This document shows, piece after piece, positions 1-8,652 of a stretch of DNA of 64,000 nucleotides (position 1 is its first letter; every line of letters starts with the position of its first letter). The position numbers were made by a program, and so were the translations under genes. The stretch is from Methylobacillus methanolivorans. GTDB taxonomy: Bacteria > Pseudomonadota > Gammaproteobacteria > Burkholderiales > Methylophilaceae. The stretch covers positions 1,151,543-1,215,542 of the forward strand of contig NZ_JAJAVF010000002.1 of assembly GCF_020531845.1 (NCBI RefSeq), given 5' to 3'. The notes beneath the pieces were generated by a model. It made no database searches, was not told the DNA's origin, and saw only the letters and a list, made by a program, of their open reading frames with translations.

Positions 1-742
1 ACAAATGATAAAGCGGTGCCAGCTCCAACTGCGTGGCATCGACAGATAAATCCTGCAACCCGCCCGCCTTCCAGCGTGCACTCAACGCCGCCTTGCCCAC
101 CTTGGCCAGCGTAATCTCGGCAGCATCTACCTTGAGTTCATCCGCGGCATATTGCCCACGCGCCACCAGACGGTGCCCACCCTCGGCAAAATACCAAGGC
201 TGCGAATACAATTCCCCACTGCGCCAATCCACCGCCGCCTGCCATTGCCAGCCATCAGCCTGCTGACGCAACTCCAGCGTTAAATCAGCATTCAACTTCT
301 CCGCCGCCTGCGTCCCGGCCGCGTTACTGAACGAGGCATCGCGCAGCGTCAACATCACTTGATATTCCGGCTTGACAGCCTTGCTCTGCTTGAGCACCAA
401 ACTAAATGGCAACTTCAAATTAGCCGCCTTTAACTCCCCACGCTCACAACGCCACTCATCCACCACCAGATGCAAAGCCTGATTACAAGCCAAGCCCAGC
501 GCCTGCCAATCTGCATCCGCCTGCTGTTTCAAGTCCGCCTGCAACCGCACTCGCCCATCTAGGCCCAGCTCACCCTTGAGCTTGCGCAAACTGACCGAGG
601 GCGCTTCAACTGTGTCGGCTTCTATGGTGATACTGCTGATGGCGTGTGCAGGAAAGGCCCAGGACAGCATGAACCACATCAGGCCTAGGCTGATCAAGGC
701 AAAAGCTTGCCTAGCTTTGCTCAGTATATTTTGATCAATCAT
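1..742 (-). CDS. Exported protein of unknown function, C-terminus beyond the left edge
   Basis: A leftward reading frame is open from an ATG at 742 to the window edge, about 247 codons, so the C-terminal part is missing. The N-terminus has a hydrophobic segment ending in a plausible signal peptidase site (PAHA, about residues 30-33), so the protein should be exported. The rest is low in complexity, rich in Leu, Ala and Asp/Glu, with alternating patterns such as DLSVDATQLELAPL. These resemble the beta-strand repeats of AsmA/YdbH-like envelope proteins. That family link is an impression only; no diagnostic motif is visible. The next gene is divergent. Confidence 0.6.
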   Translation of the reverse strand, partial: MIDQNILSKARQAFALISLGLMWFMLSWAFPAHAISSITIEADTVEAPSVSLRKLKGELGLDGRVRLQADLKQQADADWQALGLACNQALHLVVDEWRCERGELKAANLKLPFSLVLKQSKAVKPEYQVMLTLRDASFSNAAGTQAAEKLNADLTLELRQQADGWQWQAAVDWRSGELYSQPWYFAEGGHRLVARGQYAADELKVDAAEITLAKVGKAALSARWKAGGLQDLSVDATQLELAPLYHL

Positions 743-920
743 CGAAACAGAATATAACACCGCGCTTAATCGACATAGGCAGTCAGCCTAAATTGAACTT
801 AACGCACTCTCTCGAGTAATCATGGAGGAGAAACTTACTCTTATTACCACTTCGATATAGTGGCCTTTTCCAAGCTGACACCCTTATGTCAAACTTTAAG
901 CTTTTTCCTTGGAGTCACTT

Positions 921-1229
921 GTGATCACCGAAATCGCGCAGTTACAAGTTAGGCCAGAACTAACGGTTGAATTCGAGACTGCATTCAACACAGCACAAGC
1001 GATCATATCGTCCATGCCGGGGTATTTAGGGCATGCACTCCAGCGCTGCATTGAACAACCAAGCCACTACATGCTGTTGGTGCGCTGGGAGTCGGTTACA
1101 CACCACGAAGTGGGCTTTCGTCAATCAGAGCAATATCAAGAATGGCGCCAGCTATTGCATCACTTCTACGATCCCTTTCCGACTGTGCTGCATTACGAGC
1201 TGGCCAACGGGCCGGGCTTTCACGATTAG
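921..1229 (+). CDS. Antibiotic biosynthesis monooxygenase (ABM) domain protein
   Basis: A 102-residue protein that fills a single ABM-type ferredoxin-like fold. It shows an N-terminal beta strand (ITEIAQLQVRPE), a central GYLGHALQRC strand and the typical LVRWES...H...F..S..Y..W pattern in the second half. Members of this superfamily act as small dimeric oxygenases or heme/quinone-handling proteins; the substrate cannot be read from sequence. I chose GTG at 921 because GGAG at 911-914 sits 6 nt upstream. An in-frame TTG at 909 would lie inside that ribosome binding site. The gene stands alone, divergent from the exported protein on its left and convergent with cysM. Confidence 0.8.
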   Translation: MITEIAQLQVRPELTVEFETAFNTAQAIISSMPGYLGHALQRCIEQPSHYMLLVRWESVTHHEVGFRQSEQYQEWRQLLHHFYDPFPTVLHYELANGPGFHD

Positions 1230-1310
1230 TCTAGCGGGGCATTGCACACGGACACCCATGCCTACAGCCCTATTCTGTCTACGCTTTCAAAGCATCAAAA
1301 CGATTGATGA

Positions 1311-1332
1311 TATAAAGAGCCAGCTCTTTATA
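1311..1332. terminator. Perfect 10-bp inverted repeat between convergent genes
   Basis: TATAAAGAGC and its exact complement are separated by CA, directly after the cysM stop codon. As RNA this would fold as a 9-bp stem with a CCAG loop. The position between two convergent genes suggests a bidirectional terminator, although there is no long T tract on either side. Confidence 0.55.
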
Positions 1333-2220
1333 TTACGCAGGAAACACCCCGGTCGACAGATACCGATCACCCCGATCGCACACAATCGTCACAATCACGG
1401 CATTCTCGACGCGCTTGGATAATTGCAATGCAGCGTACAGCGCACCACCGGAGGAGATGCCAGCAAAGATGCCCTCTTCTGTTGCCAGCTTGAGAGTAGT
1501 TTTCTCGGCATGTTGCTGACTAACGTAAATCAGTTCATCCACACGTTTGGCGTCGTAAATCGTGGGAAGGTATTCTTCTGGCCATTTGCGAATACCGGGA
1601 ATTTGCGCGCCTTCTTCTGGCTGCACGCCGACGATGCGGATATCAGGATTTTGTTCCTTGAGGTAACGCGAGGTGCCCATGATAGTGCCAGTGGTACCCA
1701 TGCTGGAGACGAAGTGGGTGACTTTGCCTTGGGTATCGCGCCAGATTTCTGGGCCGGTGCCTTCGTAATGCGCCAGGGGGTTATCGGGGTTGCCGAATTG
1801 GTCAAGCACGATGCCCTCGCCCTCTGCCTGTAGCTTGGTCGCCACATCGCGTGCCAGCTCCATGCCACCATCACGCGGGGTCAGCACCAGCTCGGCACCG
1901 TAGGCTTTCATGCTCTGGCGACGTTCAATGCTCTGGTTATCCGGCATCACCAGCACCATTTTGTAGCCGCGCATGGCGGCGACCATGGCGAGTGCAATGC
2001 CGGTGTTACCGGAGGTGGCTTCAATCAGGGTATCGCCGGGCTTGATGTCGCCGCGTGCTTCAGCACGCTTGATCATGGAAAGAGCGGGCCTGTCCTTGAC
2101 CGAGCCAGCAGGATTATTGCCTTCCAGCTTGAGCAAGATGGTGTTACTGGTCTTGCCAGCCATGCGTTGCAGCTTGACCAGCGGGGTGTTTCCTACAAAA
2201 TCATCCAGGGTTTTATACAT
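1333..2220 (-). CDS. cysM: Cysteine synthase B (O-acetylserine sulfhydrylase B)
   Basis: This PLP enzyme makes L-cysteine from O-acetylserine and sulfide or thiosulfate in the cytoplasm. The 295-residue length is normal for CysM. The PLP lysine is K42 in NPAGSVKDRPAL. The substrate loop EATSGNTGIALA follows at about residues 68-79, and the phosphate-binding GISSGGALYAA lies near the C-terminus. The short CysM-like length and the absence of a CysK-type C-terminal extension favour the B isoform. The next gene in the same direction upstream is dsbB, about 50 nt away, so the two may be co-transcribed. No strong Shine-Dalgarno is visible before the ATG at 2220. Confidence 0.92.
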   Translation of the reverse strand: MYKTLDDFVGNTPLVKLQRMAGKTSNTILLKLEGNNPAGSVKDRPALSMIKRAEARGDIKPGDTLIEATSGNTGIALAMVAAMRGYKMVLVMPDNQSIERRQSMKAYGAELVLTPRDGGMELARDVATKLQAEGEGIVLDQFGNPDNPLAHYEGTGPEIWRDTQGKVTHFVSSMGTTGTIMGTSRYLKEQNPDIRIVGVQPEEGAQIPGIRKWPEEYLPTIYDAKRVDELIYVSQQHAEKTTLKLATEEGIFAGISSGGALYAALQLSKRVENAVIVTIVCDRGDRYLSTGVFPA

Positions 2221-2270
2221 TTAATTTCAATCGATTACGAGGCAGGCCAAGGCCTACCGGGAGTTCAGAA

Positions 2271-2771
2271 TCAGGCCTTCTTGCCGAATGCGAGCAGGAT
2301 AGCAAACACAGCTAAGCCAGCGAAGGCAATCAGGGAAAGCTGGGGAATGGTGAGGCCGAACAATGTCCAGTCTATGGCCGAGCATTCACCCGTACCCTTG
2401 AAGATCAAATCCAGCGCTTTTTTCAGCGGGAAGGTTTCCATGATGTAATCAAAGCCCGCGCCGCATTCTGCCATGACTTTGTCGGGGTTAGCCTGAATCC
2501 AGATATGACGCGCTGCAATGCCAATGCCGGTGACCGCAGCCACTACATGCAATAAGCCATAGACCTTGCGTCCCAGGCCACCTGGGTTGTGCAAGGCGGC
2601 AATCAGGAACAATAAGCCCAGCGCCATAAAGGCAATACGCTGGGAAATACACAGCGGACAAGGCTCCAGGTTGTATTGCTGTTGGATGATCAAGGCCAAT
2701 GCCACCAGGCCAAAACTGGTGATAAAGCCAAGAAAGTAGCCACGACGCCCAGCAAACAGCTTATTGCACAT
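2271..2771 (-). CDS. dsbB: Disulfide bond formation protein B
   Basis: Inner-membrane quinone reductase that reoxidises periplasmic DsbA. The 166-residue protein has four hydrophobic segments. The two redox pairs are visible: C38/C41 in EPCPLC after the first membrane segment, and C103/C130 in the second periplasmic loop (AECGAG ... GECSAIDW). The spacing closely matches the known DsbB layout. An upstream TTG (2777) is in frame, but GAGG lies 8 nt before the ATG at 2771 and only 2 nt before the TTG, so ATG is preferred. A TATAAT-like element (in CTATTATAAG, about 2790-2800 on the minus strand) could serve as its promoter. Confidence 0.93.
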   Translation of the reverse strand: MCNKLFAGRRGYFLGFITSFGLVALALIIQQQYNLEPCPLCISQRIAFMALGLLFLIAALHNPGGLGRKVYGLLHVVAAVTGIGIAARHIWIQANPDKVMAECGAGFDYIMETFPLKKALDLIFKGTGECSAIDWTLFGLTIPQLSLIAFAGLAVFAILLAFGKKA

Positions 2772-2880
2772 AAACAAAGCCTCAGCACTTATAATAGAAG
2801 TCCCGCAATTGTAACGGATACACCCCGGTTAGCACCAATCCAGGCTGCAAGCCCCGGGCAAAGCCGATAGTAAGCCCCAT

Positions 2881-4080
2881 ATGGCAGACCCCCAACGCAT
2901 CCTCAGCGTCACCGAACTCAACCGCATGGCGCGTGAAGTACTAGAACAAAGCTTTCCCTTGTTCTGGATCAGCGGTGAAATTTCCAACCTCACGCGTGCC
3001 GCCTCGGGGCATTGGTATTTTTCGCTCAAGGACCAGGGTGCGCAGGTGCGTTGCGTGATGTTCCGTGGCCGTAATGCCTACCTGGACTGGGTTCCGCGAG
3101 AAGGTGACAAAGTTGAGGCTAGGGCCGTGGTCACGCTCTACGAAGCACGTGGTGACTTCCAGCTCACCATCGAATTCCTGCAGCGTGCCGGACTAGGCAA
3201 CCTGTTCGAGGCCTATGAAAAACTCAAGCAACAGCTTGCCACAGAAGGCTTGTTCGCCGCCGAGCATAAGATTGCTATTCCCACACATCCTCGCACAATC
3301 GGGATTGTGACCTCGCCTGATGCTGCCGCCTTGCGCGATGTGCTCACCACGCTGCGCCGCCGTATGCCTTCGGTGCATATTGTGATTTACCCGACCCCGG
3401 TGCAGGGTAAGGGAGCAGCCAACCAGATTGCCTCAGCCATACGCACGGCCGACCAGCGGGCGGAATGCGATGTGCTGATCGTCTGTCGCGGTGGAGGCAG
3501 TATCGAGGATTTATGGCAGTTCAATGAGGAAATCGTCGCCCGCGCCATCCATACCTGTAGCCTGCCCGTGATCAGCGCCGTGGGGCACGAAACTGATTTC
3601 ACGATCGCAGATTTTGTTGCCGATGTACGGGCACCCACGCCAACAGCCGCTGCCGAACTCGCCACGCCAGATCGCAACAGCTTGTTACGCAATCTGCAGC
3701 AAAGCCGCGAGCGCCTGGCACGCAGTATGCAAAACCGCATGCAACAGCGTAGTCAGCAGCTTGATTACCTCAGCCGTCGCCTGCTCTCTCCCATGCAGCA
3801 GGTCGCACACAAGCAGCAACACCTCGCACAATTACGCCTGCGCCTCATGCAAGCCATGACGCGGCAACTACAGAAACAACATCAGCACTTGCAAGCCGCG
3901 CAGCAAAGCCTGGCCCACCTGAACCCGAGCGCGGTATTGCAGCGTGGTTATGCCTTGGTTGAAAAGCTCAACGGCGAACTGGTGCAAGACAGCGCACAGC
4001 TTTCGATTGGTGACACGGTCAAGCTCACGCTGGGTAAGGGCAGCGTAGAGGCTGACATTCGCGACATCCTCCCTCGCTAA
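2881..4080 (+). CDS. xseA: Exodeoxyribonuclease VII large subunit
   Basis: Catalytic subunit of the single-strand-specific exonuclease VII, which acts with XseB in DNA repair. The protein has 399 residues, somewhat shorter than the roughly 440-460 common in the family. An N-terminal OB-fold occupies about residues 5-100 ([32 protein letters not shown]). The catalytic exonuclease core follows at about 120-310 with [25 protein letters not shown] and the [17 protein letters not shown] segment. The C-terminus is a long Gln/Leu/Arg-rich coiled coil (about 255-345) ending in the conserved [10 protein letters not shown]. xseB is not adjacent. The TfoX-N gene starts 1 nt after the stop, suggesting co-transcription. 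Confidence 0.95.
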   Translation: MADPQRILSVTELNRMAREVLEQSFPLFWISGEISNLTRAASGHWYFSLKDQGAQVRCVMFRGRNAYLDWVPREGDKVEARAVVTLYEARGDFQLTIEFLQRAGLGNLFEAYEKLKQQLATEGLFAAEHKIAIPTHPRTIGIVTSPDAAALRDVLTTLRRRMPSVHIVIYPTPVQGKGAANQIASAIRTADQRAECDVLIVCRGGGSIEDLWQFNEEIVARAIHTCSLPVISAVGHETDFTIADFVADVRAPTPTAAAELATPDRNSLLRNLQQSRERLARSMQNRMQQRSQQLDYLSRRLLSPMQQVAHKQQHLAQLRLRLMQAMTRQLQKQHQHLQAAQQSLAHLNPSAVLQRGYALVEKLNGELVQDSAQLSIGDTVKLTLGKGSVEADIRDILPR

Positions 4081-4081
4081 C

Positions 4082-4414
4082 ATGAGTGAATTTACCGACT
4101 ATCTGCAAGAACTACTGCGAGACTTTGGGCCTATCCAAGCCAAACGTATGTTTGGTGGCTATGGTATTTATCATCAAGGACTCATGTTTGCACTGATTGC
4201 CGACGATACGCTCTACCTCAAGGCAGATGATCAAAACCGCGGTGAATTCACACAACTGGGCTTACCCGCATTTTGCTATGTAAAGCAAGGCAAGGAAGTC
4301 ACGATGTCTTATTATCAAGCCCCAGCTGACATGCTCGAGGAGCCAGAACAAGCGATTTATTGGGCGCGCCTGGCGTATGCCGCCGCCCTGCGTGCCCGTC
4401 CACTAAAAAAGTAA
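4082..4414 (+). CDS. TfoX N-terminal domain protein
   Basis: A 110-residue single-domain protein with the TfoX-N hallmarks: LLRDFGPIQAKRMFGGYGIYHQGLMFALI, then LYLKADDQNR and the late MSYYQAPADMLEEPE. In gammaproteobacteria, full-length TfoX/Sxy regulates competence. This protein lacks the C-terminal TfoX domain, and stand-alone N-domain proteins have no settled function. It begins 1 nt after the xseA stop and is presumably translated from the same message. Confidence 0.85.
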   Translation: MSEFTDYLQELLRDFGPIQAKRMFGGYGIYHQGLMFALIADDTLYLKADDQNRGEFTQLGLPAFCYVKQGKEVTMSYYQAPADMLEEPEQAIYWARLAYAAALRARPLKK

Positions 4415-4502
4415 ATCCCTTAGCAGACCATGGACTTACATGTGCTATCTAAGCCTGTGCAAGGCGCGTAGAATGGCGAAAATTTTTCACTGAGCCTGCC
4501 CT

Positions 4503-6380
4503 ATGCAAGCTACAAGCAACACCAAACCCGCCCTCCCACTCCTGGCTCTCGCAGCACTAGGCGTGGTCTTCGGCGACATCGGTACCAGCCCGCTGTACAC
4601 CATGAAAGAAGTCTTCGCCGTGAGTCCGCACCCAGTGCCGCTCACGCATGACAATGTCTTTGGCATTCTGGCCTTGATTTTATGGTCGTTCATCATGGTG
4701 GTTTCGCTGAAATACACCGTGTTCGTCATGCGCGCTGATAACAATGGCGAAGGCGGCATCATGGCGCTGCTTGCCTTGGCAAGCCGGAATATCAAGGGCG
4801 AGCGCAAACGGCTGGTGATGTATGCAGGCATCATTGGCGCCTGCATGTTCTATGCCGACGGCATGATCACTCCAGCCATCTCAGTGTTATCGGCGGTGGA
4901 AGGCATGGAGGTTGCAGCTCCAGGACTGGATCAATTCATCGTCCCCATCACATTGGCGGTACTGTTCGCCTTGTTCTGGCTACAAAGCAAGGGCACCGCG
5001 GTGGCAGGGGCACTATTCGGACCTGTCATGTTGTTGTGGTTTGGCACCCTGGCCGCACTCGGCGTCGCCAATATCATGCATGAACCCAGAGTACTGGAAG
5101 CCCTCAACCCGCTGTATGCCATCCAGTTCTTCATCCATGCCCCATGGGTCGCCTTCGTTGCGCTAGGCTCAGTAGTATTGGCTGTCACCGGCGTAGAGGC
5201 ACTATATGCCGACATGGGCCACTTTGGCCCCAAGCCTATTCGCTACGCCTGGTTTGGCTTCGTCCTGCCTGCTTTGATACTGAACTATTTTGGGCAAGGC
5301 GCACTGGTGCTGCATGATGCAGAAGCAATCAAGAACCCTTTCTACCTGATGGCGCCAGAATGGATGCTGTATCCATTGATCACCCTGGCAACACTTGCCA
5401 CCGTCATCGCGTCGCAGGCTGTCATATCAGGTGCTTTTTCCATCTCGGCACAGGCCTTGCAATTGGGTTATTTGCCGCGCATGCGCATCCTGCACACTTC
5501 CGAGCAGCAAAAAGGCCAGATCTATATGCCTTATATCAACTGGAGCCTGATGATCGCAGTCATGGCGCTCGTTGTTGGCTTCGGCTCATCTGGTGACCTC
5601 GCTGCCGCCTATGGCATCGCAGTGACAGGCAACATGCTGTTCACCACACTATTGGCAGGGATCGTGTTCCATGGCATCTGGCGCTGGAGCTGGCCACGCA
5701 CGATTGCACTCATCAGCATATTCCTCATCATTGACCTCGCTTTCTTCAGTGCCAACATCCTGAAAATTCCCGATGGCGGCTGGGTGCCTATCCTGATCGG
5801 TATTGTCATTTTTACCTTGATGACCACATGGAAAAGCGGACGTGGGCTGTTACTCGAGCGCCTACGCGATGAAGCCATGTTACTGGAACCTTTCATTGAT
5901 GCCATTGGTGCACACCCACCACAACGCGTGCATGGCACTGGCATTTTCATGACGCCGAATCCCCATGGGGTTCCCCATGCCATGCTTCACAACCTCAAGC
6001 ACAACAAAATATTGCATGAGCGCAATATCTTGCTCACTGTCAATATTGCAGATGTGCCCTATATTGAAGAACGCAGTCGCCTGGGGCTGGAAGAGCTACG
6101 CCACGGTTTCTACCGCATTACTGTCAACTATGGCTTCAAGGATGATCCTGACCTGCCAGGCGACCTGGAACTGACCAAACAACTCGGCCTGGAACTCGAT
6201 ACCATGGAAACTTCGTTTTTCATTGGTAAGGAAACCCTCTTTGTCAACCGAAGCTCTGGCATGGCTTACTGGCGCAACAAACTGTTTGTCGGCATGTTCC
6301 GCAATGCCGACAGTATTACCAACCAATTCAAGCTACCGCCAAACCGCGTGATTGAACTAGGTACTCAAGTCACTCTTTGA
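4503..6380 (+). CDS. kup: KUP-type potassium uptake permease
   Basis: Low-affinity K+/H+ symporter of the KUP/HAK/KT family in the inner membrane. The 625-residue length is typical. It opens with the family signature LGVVFGDIGTSPLYTMKEVF (residues about 18-37), followed by roughly twelve hydrophobic segments up to about residue 450 (MYAGIIGACMFYADGMITPA, TGVEALYADMGHFG, GFGSSGDLAAAYGIAVTGNM). A cytoplasmic C-terminal domain of about 170 residues ends in LPPNRVIELGTQVTL. It appears monocistronic, with its own short leader after the TfoX-N gene. Confidence 0.95.
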   Translation: MQATSNTKPALPLLALAALGVVFGDIGTSPLYTMKEVFAVSPHPVPLTHDNVFGILALILWSFIMVVSLKYTVFVMRADNNGEGGIMALLALASRNIKGERKRLVMYAGIIGACMFYADGMITPAISVLSAVEGMEVAAPGLDQFIVPITLAVLFALFWLQSKGTAVAGALFGPVMLLWFGTLAALGVANIMHEPRVLEALNPLYAIQFFIHAPWVAFVALGSVVLAVTGVEALYADMGHFGPKPIRYAWFGFVLPALILNYFGQGALVLHDAEAIKNPFYLMAPEWMLYPLITLATLATVIASQAVISGAFSISAQALQLGYLPRMRILHTSEQQKGQIYMPYINWSLMIAVMALVVGFGSSGDLAAAYGIAVTGNMLFTTLLAGIVFHGIWRWSWPRTIALISIFLIIDLAFFSANILKIPDGGWVPILIGIVIFTLMTTWKSGRGLLLERLRDEAMLLEPFIDAIGAHPPQRVHGTGIFMTPNPHGVPHAMLHNLKHNKILHERNILLTVNIADVPYIEERSRLGLEELRHGFYRITVNYGFKDDPDLPGDLELTKQLGLELDTMETSFFIGKETLFVNRSSGMAYWRNKLFVGMFRNADSITNQFKLPPNRVIELGTQVTL

Positions 6381-6475
6381 CCTGACGACACTTGAGAAAG
6401 ATTGTCGGCTCATATGGCCCGGTCTAGAATGGCGCCTAATACGGTTGTTATCAGGTTTTAACAAAGGCTGTTCAC

Positions 6476-7321
6476 ATGAAAAAATCCATCAAACTTACCC
6501 TGATCGCTCTGGTTCTGGCTCAGCTCACTAGTTGCACCACGGTGAGCACGACAAATAAAGGCAATGTCGGTGTCGATCGCAAACAATATGTTGGCCTTGT
6601 GTCCGAGCAAGAAGCCGTGGAGCAATCCGCCCTGGCTTACCAGCAAACCGTCAAGGATGCACAAGCCAAGAAGCTCCTCAACACAGATAGTGCAGAAACC
6701 AAACGTGTCCGCGCTATCGCTGACAAGCTGATCGCCCATGTCGGCGTGTTCCGTTCTGATGCCCCAAGTTGGAAATGGGAAGTGAATGTGCAGGAAAGCA
6801 AAGAGATCAACGCCTACTGCATGGCAGGCGGCAAGATCATGGTATATACAGGCTTGATTGATCAGATCAAACCTACCGATGACGAACTCGCTGCCGTCAT
6901 GGGTCACGAAATCGCCCACGCCCTGCGCGAGCATGTACGCGAGCGCATGTCACGCGCCAAGGCCCAGCAGTATGGATTGCTAGGCTTGGCAGCCGTCGTT
7001 GGCCTCAGCACCAAGAATGCGGACAATGCCGTGCAGGCGCTGGCACTTGGCGGCACCGTCGCAGCCGTGGCACTCACCCTCCCGAATAGCCGCACCGCAG
7101 AACATGAAGCTGACCAGATTGGCCTTGAACTGGCTGCCCGTGCTGGCTATAACCCGAATGCTGCATTGACGTTGTGGCAAAAAATGAGTGCTGTCGGTGG
7201 TGATAAGCCACCTGAAATCCTCAGCACACACCCTTCGGATGAATCACGCATGGCCGATATCAAGCGCCTGATTCCCTCCGTGATGCCACTGTATGAACAA
7301 GCCAAGAAACAAGGTAAATAA
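6476..7321 (+). CDS. M48-family zinc metalloprotease, predicted lipoprotein (LoiP/YggG-like)
   Basis: A 281-residue envelope protease. The N-terminal hydrophobic segment ends in LTSC, a lipobox, so the mature protein probably starts at Cys20 and is lipid anchored. The zinc site HEIAH is at residues 144-148 and the third ligand is the Glu in NSRTAEHEADQIGLELAA (about 205). Members such as E. coli LoiP and BepA degrade or remodel misfolded outer-membrane proteins. The protein has no TPR domain, so it is closer to LoiP than to BepA. It has its own leader between kup and dapD and a hairpin after its stop. Confidence 0.88.
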   Translation: MKKSIKLTLIALVLAQLTSCTTVSTTNKGNVGVDRKQYVGLVSEQEAVEQSALAYQQTVKDAQAKKLLNTDSAETKRVRAIADKLIAHVGVFRSDAPSWKWEVNVQESKEINAYCMAGGKIMVYTGLIDQIKPTDDELAAVMGHEIAHALREHVRERMSRAKAQQYGLLGLAAVVGLSTKNADNAVQALALGGTVAAVALTLPNSRTAEHEADQIGLELAARAGYNPNAALTLWQKMSAVGGDKPPEILSTHPSDESRMADIKRLIPSVMPLYEQAKKQGK

Positions 7322-7359
7322 GGCAATTCAATCGCTTGCCTTTCGCTAAATCGTGGTAG

Positions 7360-7382
7360 CTCCCCATCCTGGGGGGCGTTTT
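7360..7382 (+). terminator. Probable terminator of the M48 protease gene
   Basis: CTCCCC, a 5-nt ATCCT loop and GGGGGG form a GC-rich hairpin (one G-T pair) followed by CGTTTT. A smaller hairpin AAGGCAA/TTGCCTT at 7320-7342 precedes it. Confidence 0.5.
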
Positions 7383-7428
7383 CAGGTAAAATGACGGTTT
7401 TATCTGAAGCGACTCCTAGGAATCTTAG

Positions 7429-8253
7429 ATGAGCAATTTGCAAACCATTATTGAAGACGCGTTCGAGCGTCGTGCCGAGATTACCCCAGCCACTGCCAGT
7501 GCAGAAATCAAGGAAGCCGTATTCAGCGTGCTTGCCGATCTCGACAGCGGCAAGCTTCGTGTGGCAGAACGCACAGACGGCCAGAACTGGGTCACCCATC
7601 AATGGATCAAGAAGGCCGTGCTGCTCTCCTTCCGCCTGGAAGACAATGTATTGCTGGATGACGGCGTCACCAAGTACTTTGACAAAGTCCCGCCAAAGTT
7701 TGCCAACTATACCGAAGCCGACTTCAAGGCAGGTGGCTTCCGTGTCGTGCCTAACGCTATCGTACGTCGTGGCTCCTACATCGCCAAGAATGCAGTCCTG
7801 ATGCCTTCCTACGTCAATATCGGTGCCTACGTTGGCGAAGGCACCATGGTAGACACTTGGGCAACTGTCGGCTCCTGCGCTCAAATTGGTAAGAACGTAC
7901 ACCTTTCCGGTGGTGTAGGTATTGGCGGCGTACTTGAGCCTGTGCAAGCCGGCCCCACCATCATTGGTGACAACTGCTTTATCGGCGCACGTTCCGAAGT
8001 GGTGGAAGGCGTTATTGTCGAAGACAATTGCGTGATTTCCATGGGCGTTTACATTGGTCAATCCACCAAGATTTACGATCGCGAAACCGGCGAAGTAACC
8101 TATGGCCGCGTACCTTCTGGCTCTGTCGTCGTCTCCGGCAACTTGCCTTCCAAGGATGGCAGCTATAGTCTCTACTGCGCCGTCATCGTCAAGAAAGTCG
8201 ATGAAAAGACCTTGGGTAAAGTTGGCATCAACGAACTATTGCGTGGCATTTAA
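7429..8253 (+). CDS. dapD: Tetrahydrodipicolinate N-succinyltransferase
   Basis: Converts tetrahydrodipicolinate and succinyl-CoA to N-succinyl-2-amino-6-oxopimelate in the lysine/diaminopimelate pathway. The 274-residue length is canonical. It has an N-terminal helical domain (about 1-100) and a left-handed beta helix of hexapeptide repeats (about 105-230; [52 protein letters not shown]), then the C-terminal [49 protein letters not shown]. dapE, a later enzyme of the same pathway, lies about 2.9 kb downstream. The extreme 3' end has a second, diverged copy at 8348-8395, which suggests a past recombination at this stop codon. Confidence 0.96.
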   Translation: MSNLQTIIEDAFERRAEITPATASAEIKEAVFSVLADLDSGKLRVAERTDGQNWVTHQWIKKAVLLSFRLEDNVLLDDGVTKYFDKVPPKFANYTEADFKAGGFRVVPNAIVRRGSYIAKNAVLMPSYVNIGAYVGEGTMVDTWATVGSCAQIGKNVHLSGGVGIGGVLEPVQAGPTIIGDNCFIGARSEVVEGVIVEDNCVISMGVYIGQSTKIYDRETGEVTYGRVPSGSVVVSGNLPSKDGSYSLYCAVIVKKVDEKTLGKVGINELLRGI

Positions 8254-8304
8254 TTTAAAGAATAATTGAACATACGTTCCCAAGGTCTTTCGGTGCAGGC
8301 TAAT

Positions 8305-8320
8305 TCGGGCAATTGCCCGA
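8305..8320. repeat. 16-bp perfect palindrome
   Basis: TCGGGCAATTGCCCGA is self-complementary and lies between the dapD stop codon and the dapD relic. It could be an RNA hairpin, a protein site or part of a lost element; nothing decides between these. Confidence 0.5.
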
Positions 8321-8347
8321 GTTAAGGCAAAGCCGGGCCGTAGCCAA

Positions 8348-8395
8348 AAAACGCTTGGCAAGGTTGGTATCAACGAGTTGCTACGCGGTATCTAA
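8348..8395 (+). pseudogene. Relic of a second dapD 3' end
   Basis: Translated in frame, these 16 codons read [15 protein letters not shown] followed by TAA, identical in all 15 residues to the last 15 residues of the intact dapD immediately upstream. Twelve of the 15 sense codons nevertheless differ by synonymous changes. Upstream of 8348 the frame (GRSQ) no longer resembles DapD. The rho-independent terminator follows this relic, not the intact gene. The pattern fits an old dapD end left behind when the gene body was replaced by a diverged homologue; a partial import downstream of the resident gene would look similar. Confidence 0.85.
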
Positions 8396-8414
8396 ACCCC
8401 AACCTCTTTCACTG

Positions 8415-8432
8415 GTGTCAATATTTTGACAC
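8415..8432. repeat. Inverted repeat GTGTCAA-TATT-TTGACAC
   Basis: A 7-bp inverted repeat with a 4-nt spacer sits 20 nt after the relic stop codon. It could be a small operator or an RNA hairpin preceding the terminator. Confidence 0.45.
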
Positions 8433-8450
8433 TGGCGTCGAAGCTCCAAC

Positions 8451-8477
8451 AAAAACCTGCCTTTTGGCAGGTTTTTT
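8451..8477 (+). terminator. Rho-independent terminator of the dapD unit
   Basis: AAAAACCTGCC, a TTTT loop, GGCAGG and a run of six T form a textbook terminator. It lies about 200 nt after the intact dapD stop but only 56 nt after the relic dapD stop. Confidence 0.85.
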
Positions 8478-8652
8478 ATTATCCGCCACTTCATATATCG
8501 GCCTATCTTATAAAAAATAACCCAATGTTTTAAAACAAAAAAACCAGGTCACTCCAGACATCAGCTGCCCACACGCCCTCAAGATTATCTGCGGCACAAA
8601 AGTTGCCACATCAATATCAAGTCCATATTTTTACAGGCAGTTCAGGATAACC

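Larger units (their letters stand above)
8254..8652. other. 399-base non-coding interval holding a dapD 3' relic, palindromes and a terminator
   Basis: No complete gene is visible. In order it contains a 16-bp palindrome (8305-8320), a 15-codon copy of the end of dapD (8348-8395), a 7-bp inverted repeat (8415-8432), and a strong terminator (8451-8477). An A/T-rich leader to the MHYT protein gene follows. The stretch 8254-8347 matches nothing I recognise. Confidence 0.7.

Noticed and set aside
2778..2880. A small RNA gene between dsbB and xseA
   Set aside because: The gap has a G/C-rich stretch before xseA but no stable hairpin with a T tract. Promoters for the two divergent genes are a sufficient explanation.
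8254..8400. A riboswitch or tRNA between dapD and the MHYT gene
   Set aside because: The GC-rich stretch does not fit a c-di-GMP, lysine or other riboswitch core that I can recognise, and no cloverleaf can be drawn. The dapD relic explains part of it.
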